A DNA stretch of 64,000 bases. Origin: Gymnopus androsaceus JB14. Lineage: Eukaryota; Basidiomycota; Agaricomycetes; Agaricales; Omphalotaceae. Under the pieces are notes generated by a model. The model ran no database searches and was not told the DNA's origin. It was given only the letters and a program-made list of their open reading frames with translations. Location of the stretch: the NCBI GenBank assembly GCA_009733575.1, contig ML769388.1, positions 434,001 to 498,000 of the forward strand. The letters are read 5' to 3'. The translations under genes and the position numbers were made by a program. Positions 56,270 to 64,000 of this stretch are shown here, piece after piece. Each line of letters starts with the position of its first letter. Position 1 is the stretch's first letter.

Positions 56270-59207
56270 TCATGATGCTGTTGTTGTTGTCGTTGGACTC
56301 GGAAACGGAGGAGGCAGATCTAATGTGGGTACTCTGCTGGTGTATATAGGTAGGGTATCTTTCGACGTTTGTCGATGAGGGGATGGAACTCGAGTAGGAG
56401 ATGAAACCCGAGCAGGAGTTGGAACCACGAGGGAATCTGCTCGAATCACGCTCGCTGCAAAAGAGCTTGGAAACGACATACTCCCATTCCCTATAAGCCA
56501 ACTTGGGATCTGTACCCTCGAGAAGGAGCTTTCCTCGTTTTCGGATTCATCCTCAAGACGCCCTCGAATAGGCGTCTGAGCATCCGATTGTGATCTAGCA
56601 AGGCTTGCAGTTGGAGAACGAAGTCCTCCAACCATTCCTAGCGCATCCTCAGCATAAAAATCGGCACCCATATCGTCATCATCGTATTCATACTCTTCGA
56701 GATCTGAATGCGCGTCAGGATCAGAGTGTAGAAGACGTCTTTGAGAAGGAGACGAAGAGCGTGTCCAACGTTTGGATCGTCGTGAAAAGCGGGAGGAGGA
56801 TGACATTCGGGATGAACGAGTTCCCGAACCAGCTGTTGTTGGCGCCTGGGACTTTTTCCGCGGAAGTTGAAATGCAAGAGCAGAGTCGGCGCTGAATGTA
56901 GCTGTAGTGGGAGTCGCAGTGTCACGCCCAACCAGCTAAAGGGATCTGAGTGAAAACAACTTCATGCTAAATAGCGAATGGAGAATTACCTTAAGGAAAG
57001 GCTTATTACTGACAGCAGTATCAATCTCATCTGTAAAGCCATCCTCGGCTACCAAGGTCGATGCAGTCATTAGTGTCGCTGATCGAGAAGGCGTTTCCCG
57101 TCCTGGTCCAAAATCTTGCTTTCCGGTGAAATTTACTGGCATCACGAGCGGCTCGGGTCGAGGTTGAATCGCAGTTGAATCAAGCAATGGCTGATCGTAG
57201 TCTCCGCCACTGCCGCTACTGGTCAAAGAGCCAACGCTTTCTGAAGCAGTATGACTCTTTGAACGGGATTTTCCAAAGCCTCTGTATGGTGTATAGACTT
57301 TGCTACCATCTCGATCTCTTCGGTGCCTGCGAGCTATCGAGACTTCAGAGGTATTTTCACCGGCTTCACCCATAACAAACGGGTACGGCTCTATTGGCTC
57401 CACTTTTTTATTTTGATGGAAGGGTATACGCATCCAGCGCATGTAAGAAGTCGAAGAGTAGGTCGTATCCAGTCCAGTTCTCGGAGACGAAGGTTCGGAA
57501 TGAGATTGGATCATGTAGCCCTTCTGAAGACGTGCCCAGAGAGTTTTGTTACGTCGGTTGAGAAGCTATGAGATAATTAGTAGATGAAGTAATAATTTTG
57601 GATGGGAACATACCAGCACCAATACTAACAGCGAAACAAACACGAAAGATCCTAAAGCTATCCCTACAATAGTACCAGTACTAAGATTACTGGACGTACT
57701 AAGATCCTAGGATTAATCAGGGTACCAGGTATGGAACTGATATCAAAACTCACTGTTGAGGGTTACTTGTTCCTGGCGAAGGTAAAGATGTAGGTGGAGG
57801 TGATGCAGATGGTGCAGGAGTTGTGACAGTAGCGGTCTCTTCTTGCCATACTTGTGCGTTATTAATACCAAGAAGGCTCTGAGAATCCGTCTCCGTTTGC
57901 CGAGCTTGGATACCTCTACGCGCAGCAGCAGCAGTGCTGCCACCGCCGTTGGTGACCTTTACAGTGTGATTTCCAGCACCCAAGTTGTCTGCGTAATAAA
58001 GGAGAGCGTCTGTCTCGTTGATTCTATTAGCGCTGAAGAATGTGCGGGGAGGAAAACCGTCTAGGGAGACATGGTATGATGAAGCATATTTGGCACCGAT
58101 GGGACCAAATAACGAAATCGCTTGACCTGATGTCGGAGATGAGTTCTAATAGTAAAGTGGAAACAGTGGATTGCATTCACCCTGAACAAAACGGTAGAAA
58201 AGATTAGTATTTCATATGAACAAATAAGTTCTAACGCACTTCGAAAGTAAAGATCACACATGCATCAACCTCAGAGGTGATTCTGCAGTGAAGATGGTCA
58301 ATATTCCGGTCATGTAGGAATCGACCAGAGTATCTATACTCACTTCCCGCCGTTTGCATTTCAGAATTCTTTGTCCATGCACCATGTCCATGCGAATTCA
58401 GACATGTCGTCGTCATAGATAAGGGGGATAGATTTGCTTTGGAAGGCAGAGGAAGTGGATCGCTGCAGCGGGGGACGACGCGTTCGTGATAGTGGAGTTC
58501 CACGTAATCTGTCGATTTCCAGTATTAGTCTGAATCTATAGTCATACTGAAGAGCTATATGCGCAATTGCACATAAAGTTAATATCATAAGACGATATTG
58601 ATACGCACAGAACACGTGAAGTACGACAGAAAGGGAGGACAAAGATATCATCACGTCGTCCCGCCCGACGTGATTAATGGTAATGGTGAGCGGGAATTGT
58701 CACTGACCATCCCGAATGATATCCACAGCCTTTCGGTGCAAGAAGAGGAGGAAAGCTAAGCACTCACGCGATCAATGTCTAATCCCATCGTGGTTCCCGC
58801 ATCGGTCACTGTATTGGTCACTATCAATTCATGCCATCCTCTGTCCTATCGTCGCACTGAACAAAAGTGTCGAGGTCTCCACTGGGGAGTACGCGCTGTG
58901 TGTAGTATCCTGACCATCCAAAGTCACGATAAAGTTTCCATAATTGCTTCGTTTTCCTCCATAGACGGAAACGCTGCTTCCATTGAACCTGAAGTGAGCA
59001 GAGGCATTATTGAGTCCAGGTGGACGTGAATGAGTTCATATAATAATATAACTGAAACACGTGTATGTCAGACTAGGCGCGCGCGCATAGAGAGCTGAGA
59101 CGCACTAGGAGGAACCAGATGTAGCAGGACCGAAAGCATCCCATATTCCCTCATAAGTAATCAGCGGGCTTGGAGTCATCGATAGTTGTAGTTAAAGAGG
59201 AATTCAT
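56270..59207 (-). CDS. single-pass membrane protein with damaged beta-rich ectodomain
   Basis: The layout fits a common agaric family of plasma-membrane proteins: an extracellular region of two similar domains, one transmembrane helix and a long cytoplasmic tail. The ectodomain starts TTIDDS and continues ITYEGIWDAFGPATSGSS. RFNGSSVSVYGGKRSNYG, then NFIVTLDGQDT and RGWHELIVTNTVTDAGTT complete the first domain. The second has GAWTKNSEMQTAG, AISLFGPIGAKYASSYHVSL and ALLYYADNLGAGNHTVKVTN. The helix is STGTIVGIALGSFVFVSLLV. The tail (57560-56270) is Ser/Arg/acidic, with RRSKRWTRSSSPSQRR, and ends TTTTTAS. At least three single-base breaks occur in the ectodomain (59170-59171, 58845-58846, near 58381-58389). 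Two exon joins near 58200-58300 also fail. It may be a pseudogene or error-prone sequence. The ligand is unknown. Confidence 0.65.
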
Positions 59208-61380
59208 GTTCGGTAAAGACAGCGCTGATAGTACGCAGATTTCACGAGACCAAAATGGACCACTTGGGTCAGCGAACTGGCTGATGGAAAGTCGAAAAGC
59301 AGAAGCGGAAACGAGTAAAAGCGGGGAACGAGAGACGAAAAGCTCGTGGTGAAAAGGAAAGTGGGCGTGTAAGAGTGAGAAGTCAATGCACATTGCACTA
59401 GATCAATCTCTATTGGCTTCATCAATATCTCAACATGTATGACAACGAGGGGACACTGGCGTAGGAGACTAAATGGAAACGACCTGATCATCAGTCGAGA
59501 TGATCCATTGTTGCACAGCTGCATGCTACTGCCCATCCACTACGTGGTGCCGCCTGAGGCGGGAGCAATGATCATGATGACTACTCCAATAAGACAGAGT
59601 AGAATCGCCTTGGATGACATTCGAAATAGCTAAAATTGTCGTGAAGCAGCGAGGCTGAGGTAACGCTTGGTTGACGGTGTTGACGTTGACATGGTAGTTG
59701 AAGACGAAGCGTACAGCGTACAGCCACTCGCGCCAGTTCTTTCGTAAACGCAGCTTTGACCGGGACCCCATTGGTTGCCGAAATTTGTCCGAGAGCGCAT
59801 CCTCGACATCTCTATATATATGATAAAGATACTCATCTCAACTGGTTGGAAGAGCCCGCTAGACTCGTCCTTCGCAGCGTTCAATCTCTTGTTCTAAAAA
59901 ACTGAACTTGTCCAAATCGATGCGCAAGTTGCACTGAATTGAAAGATCATGATCGACTTCTTACATTACTGTAGTATTTGATGAAAATCCGTCTGGCGTT
60001 GTATGTTCATGCTCTGGAGCTATGGCTGGTCTGAAAATATGTCCACAACTGGGATACTTCTACTGCTAGTAAAGTTGTCCCGAGGCTCTCCGACGTGATC
60101 GAACCGTCGTTGTTCAACCTAGCTAGGAAGATACTCCTTTCCTTCGAACAACATCGACTGATATACATATTTCGAATGCCTTTTTCATGCACCGGTTCAC
60201 TGATTGTGCACTCTCTGCGCCATGTCACGAATTGAAGATGCTAACAATCAACTATCTGGCCTGTGGGATTGGGTGAGCCGGCCGTGCAATCTTCACATAT
60301 GGCATTGAAGATGCTGGCGCTGTTTTGCCCCCGTCTTAGTCTATATAGCTCGAGACCTACTATAGAGATTTTGGCTCGCTGAATATCCCTTCACTAACTG
60401 GTTCCAGCAAGAATGGTGCTCAATTGAAGTTAGACTATCTATGATCGTTGCAGATTCCCTTTTGGAACGCCAGAACGGTGTGCATATTACAGATAAATAG
60501 AGGTACTTTTTTCATCACTTGAGTGGTCTTTCCCAATGTGCATGTGTAGTAGTAGACTTCAGTATCATTCATCTTGGATACATTCCCATCTCTTTTCTAG
60601 TAAACCGACTCGGATACTCCCGTTCTCTGGAATCAGTCGCCATTCCAAACTGTCATCACCATCACATGAATGTGTAACTTTTGCGCTGTTTGCGCTTTGA
60701 TCTAGACATCGACTGGGAGCAATGATCCACTGAAAACTCCCCAACGTGGAGAAATGGGCTATAATTGATGCAGCCCTTGAGAAGCCAATACTTATTTTCG
60801 GCGCTCGAAATGGTGTACATCGAGCTAATGTGCGACCGTATTCGGACAAGTACCGTCCAGAAATCACTGAGTAACGAGCTTAGGTCTCGATTATAGAGAA
60901 GTCGGGAAGAAGTGGTTGTAGGTGGCCAGTTCAATACTAATTATCTTATTCAAGTTTTCAAATTGACTAGTAGTGACCGAGGTTGAAAATGATTGATCCT
61001 TCCGGCTTCAGAAAAGAGAGAATGTATGTATCAGGAGGTTAAAAAAAACTGGGCATTTGCGATAAACTCTAAGCGAAAAGCTACTATGCTTACGATTCGA
61101 CCGTTTCGAATGGGACCTGAGTCTGTGCACAGAAAATGTATGAGGCGTGATATACCACCGATCCGATGAATTTAAATAATTTATGTGGAGGAGACTTTGA
61201 AGACGATAGCTCAGGCCTGTTGAAGGGCTAAAGCTACGTATAACTGCTTACTAGTTCACTCGGAATCCAATTGCAAGTTAAGTATATATATATTTTTTTC
61301 TGTTACATAAGTAAAGCCATTAAAAAAAATCCCTTAACCCTTTTTAACATATGTTTTACAGCTTTCAGCGAAGTATTTAA
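59208..61380. other. gene-poor region, only degenerate frames
   Basis: About 2.2 kb without a supportable gene. The part next to 59207 should be the promoter of the membrane-protein gene. Minus-strand frames at 59.5-59.9 and 60.56-60.93 kb contain short motif-like strings but no splice-consistent protein. A poly-T run with TATATATATA lies near 61.28 kb. Confidence 0.4.
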
Positions 61381-62428
61381 TCACAGAAAAGTAATAGCGA
61401 GGTCGACCTGTGGTAAGATAACTATTAGTGGGACAGATTAGATATAGGCATTAAAACGACCACTTACATTGTCGGCCTGGCATGCAACCTGAACGTCAAT
61501 GCTAGTGCTGGTGGTAAGGAAAGCCGTTGGGCATGTAGCGGAGGTACCTAGAAAGAAGAAGCTGAGAAAAGGACAGGTATGCTATGAGGTGAATCTGTAC
61601 GCACAGTCAGCTCCCGCGCCGTCACAGCCGTTGTAGTATCTGTGGATCAGATTTAGTAGGGGTACTTATATGGGTTGTCGGTGGCCTTACCCGAATCCAG
61701 TGGGGACAGAGAAGGCATGGCTAGGTTGTGAGGTGAGTATAAGGAGGATGAAAGTGAGTAGAGTAAACGTACGGGGGAATCACAGTGATGTCGACGCTGG
61801 AACCAGATCCGGGACTCGTTGGGTTCACTAAAGTAAGGATTCAATCAATGTAGTCTTCTCACCAGAAGGGTGAGCGCGGAGGAAGGGATATTGACCTAAA
61901 GTAAGTTCCACCTAAAATTCGGTAATTTTAATAGGATTAGATCCAATACTCCGAGATAAAGAGACAAGAGCCCCACCGTTGTGCAATCTTCACCGTTTGC
62001 ACCACATCCAACGTCGAGGTAGCTAGCGTTGAACTCCGTTAATCGGCAGCAAGCGGGGTAGCAGAAAAACGAGGTTGCTCACGCGATGGCAGCTTCGAGA
62101 GGACCTTTAAGGATCCATCAGTAAAGCGACGAAGCGAAATAAAATCTCTCCCTCACCGTTAGAAGTATAGGCACTACCAGTTGAAAGAGTGACACCGTTT
62201 GCTTTCAAAGTAGGCTATTCGACCATGAGAAGTTAATTGCCATAAATAACAACGAGAAACTAACCACACCCTCTCCGCATCTAAGAAGAAAAGATTTAAA
62301 TTGTCAAACAGCATTAATGAGAGAAGTCCGACTCACAGGTTAAAGAAAGTCACGGTGTGCGACTCAGCCTGAGCACGAGCAATGAATGCGGCGGTGGCGA
62401 CAAGAGCAGAGAGCTTAGAGGAAAACAT
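61381..62428 (-). CDS. secreted glycopeptide-family protein (thaumatin-like small protein), C-terminal frame break
   Basis: A small secreted, Cys-rich protein family common in mushrooms. The signal peptide is MFSSKLSALVATAAFIARAQ, and the mature start AESHTVTFFN is typical. Successive short exons read CGEGVPTLKANGVTLS, GSAYTSNGPLEAAIAYLDVG, CGANGEDCTTVEVTLVNPTS, PGSGSSVDITVIP, HAFSVPTGFGYYNGCDGAGA and DCTSATCPTAF. TSIDVQVACQADN and VDLAITF follow. The gene is cut by roughly eight introns of 50-60 bp. The family normally ends AITFC-D. Here four T's (61387-61390 on the plus strand, read as A's) shift the last codons to AITFL and a premature stop; three would restore the terminal Cys. The function is unknown; wall-associated or effector-like roles are proposed for relatives. 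Confidence 0.8.
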
Positions 62429-63543
62429 AGCGAAGAGTCAAGTGGTCGAAGGCCTGTTTTCTTCAAAGTTGCCTTGGGTTTTTATACCATTTCCAGCCCC
62501 AGCAAGCCAGCAATCGACCTGAGAACCTTAACGTCCAACGGTGAGATGTCATTGAACAACGTTTGTGAACCGAAACCCATCCTCTAGTATTGAGAAATGA
62601 ATCCTGATTCAGTTGGTTCTGCAGCTCTACGAGCAGTGCCTAATCATTCTGAACAGCAATTATGATTTCCGGAGATCGCCCATGGGTATTGCGAGTTTCA
62701 GAGCAGTGGTGGACGATGGACATCCATACAGAGTATGAGAGCAGCATGTCTCCGCCCCCTGTCAATTTCCGTGTAAAAATATCTTGTAGTTAAAAAACAA
62801 CTGATATAAACTGAATGCGCTTACCGTTGTATGACAAAATTACCGCAATATAGGTCAAAGACCGCCGTTCCTTTGGTTATGCACCGACGATGATTATCAT
62901 TTTCATTTCCTGCCCACTTATAGCGCAGGGAGTACTGTCGGGATCCATGCGCACGAATGAGGATTCGGCGCCCGACTGTCCGAACAGAGCCGTCTATCGC
63001 ATACTTACCATATGTGTGCTACCACAACAGTTGTTTCCGCTGGTTAATTCAGAGGGCACCGTACCAGTCGTAATCCATCCGTACAATGTTTAACTTGCAG
63101 ATCCACACGGTCTGCGAGTAGCCTGAGTAAACCCGCCCTTGAATTCAGAGTAGTGTAAAGTAATAGGGTTTTGTATTTTCGCGTTCACAGTCCCTTGATA
63201 TGAGACTAGTCTGAAGAGCATACGGGTGCAAAGCGGGTGCGTCGACAGTTTGAATTTGAATTTAAAGTGGAAGTAAACGCGTCGCGATGCAATAGAGCCG
63301 CGAGCGCTTGAGCATTGAGGTTGACCTCGTTCACGTGCCTTGCTATTTAACGCGCGTCGTCATTCATGACTCACTGTTTCAAACGCTTTCAGAATACCAC
63401 GACTCCTCTATCTCTCGAAGGTCCTAGGCCTACTCAATAGGAGATCAGCCTTAACTTATAGAACCCCTACTCCTAGGCCGAAACTCCGTTTGTTTGACCG
63501 ATTCTCGAAGACATCAGACCAGCAATATTTGTGCCCTCTGACA
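62429..63543. other. intergenic / divergent promoter region
   Basis: About 1.1 kb between two divergent genes. No coding frame of note. CACGTG occurs near 63332, and a TATTTAA-like element near 63344, about 200 bp before the RNase H1 start. Confidence 0.4.
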
Positions 63544-64000
63544 ATGGCAAGTAAAGTCAAATTTTACGCAGTGAGAGTTGGCAGGGTTCCTGGGATTTAT
63601 GGCACCTGGTGAGATCAAGCGAGCCTGGATCGAGACAATTATCCTTAAACGGTCTCTTCGCAGGGATGAATGTAGCATTCAAGTGAAAGGCTTTCCCGGT
63701 GCTAAATTCCAAAAGTTTCTTTCGAAAGCGGAGGCGGAAGCTTTTGTCACTATGGCTAATTCATCGAAACAGGCATCGGCTTCAGAAGCGAATGACAAAA
63801 GTGATAGCAAGCAAGAGTCATCCGAATCCTTCAAAAGCAAAGGCAAGAAGCGCACTCACGATGAGTTTAAAGCATGCGACTTGATTTCTGAGATAAACGA
63901 CTCTGTTGTAGACCCGCAGGTGGTTTATTCCGATGGCGCTTGTAAGGGTAACGGAAAGTCGAACGGCGTCGCCGGTATTGGCGTATGGTGGGGCGAAGGA
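63544..64000 (+). CDS. ribonuclease H1, N-terminal part (runs off window)
   Basis: Degrades the RNA strand of RNA-DNA hybrids. Exon 1 (63544-63608) and exon 2 (from 63664) join in frame through a Trp codon. They give the N-terminal hybrid-binding (viroplasmin-like) domain: KFYAVRVGRVPGIYGTW, DECSIQVKGFPGAKFQKFLS, KAEAEAFV. A charged linker follows (SKGKKRTHDEF). The catalytic domain then begins VVYSDGACKGNGKSNGVAGI with the first active-site Asp in YSDGACKGNG, and GVWWGEG closes the window. The remaining catalytic residues lie outside. Confidence 0.92.

Noticed and set aside
60565..60934. Minus-strand frame with CLD..., a Cys-Asp-Gly and an EWRL string resembling a ricin-B (QxW) lectin repeat
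   Set aside because: Only one weak repeat-like unit, no second or third QxW repeat, no splice-consistent extension and no start context. It is probably chance.

Overview
This window is nuclear DNA of a filamentous basidiomycete, most likely a mushroom-forming agaricomycete. The genes are dense and each is split by many short introns (about 45-80 bp, GT..AG). The gene content is fungal: a GT15 mannosyltransferase, a fungal-type G-alpha, HAK and KHA1 potassium transporters, a Chs4-like Sel1 protein, squalene epoxidase, and F-box, glycopeptide and 2OG-Fe(II) oxygenase families that are expanded in agarics. The species cannot be named from the sequence.

Layout. 0-6.5 kb: a partial unknown gene (-), a GT15 alpha-mannosyltransferase (+), a probable U1 snRNA (+), an F-box protein (+) and an intron-containing tRNA-Arg(CCT). 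6.6-16 kb: an F-box/LRR protein (-), prefoldin subunit 1 (+), the U5 snRNP GTPase Snu114 (+) and a G-protein alpha subunit (-). 17-24 kb: a 260-bp hairpin (MITE-like) element, calnexin (+), an HMG-box protein (-), a small membrane protein (+) and an FAD monooxygenase (+). 24-38 kb: the antiporter KHA1 (-), a PPC decarboxylase/Hal3-type flavoprotein (+), a Chs4/Skt5-like protein with a CaaX box (+) and a HAK potassium transporter (+). The HAK gene sits between two decayed copies of a 2OG-Fe(II) oxygenase (-). 39-45 kb: mitochondrial uL10 (+), squalene epoxidase ERG1 (-) and the cleavage/polyadenylation factor Fip1 (-). 45-49 kb: a gene-poor stretch with a terminal-inverted-repeat element, a Ser/Thr-rich GPI-type cell-wall protein (-) and a 337-bp tandem duplication. 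49-64 kb: cytidine deaminase (+), an ING/PHD chromatin reader (-), an EH-domain endocytic protein (+), a single-pass membrane protein with a damaged ectodomain (-), a secreted glycopeptide-family protein (-) and the start of RNase H1 (+).

How the genes relate. Most are unlinked housekeeping genes. The one functional theme is 24-37 kb: organellar K+/H+ exchange (KHA1), a Hal3-type flavoprotein, a cell-wall synthesis activator and plasma-membrane K+ uptake (HAK) lie consecutively. Splicing and RNA processing (U1, Snu114, Fip1) also recur.

A striking property is a series of single-base frame breaks inside otherwise well-conserved genes: GT15, SNU114 twice, calnexin, KHA1, ERG1, cytidine deaminase, the EH-domain gene, the membrane protein at 56-59 kb and the glycopeptide gene. 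Most lie in runs of two to four identical bases. This is what uncorrected long-read or pyrosequencing indels look like, so these genes are annotated as real but broken as read. All exon boundaries were worked out by eye and are less certain than the gene identities.
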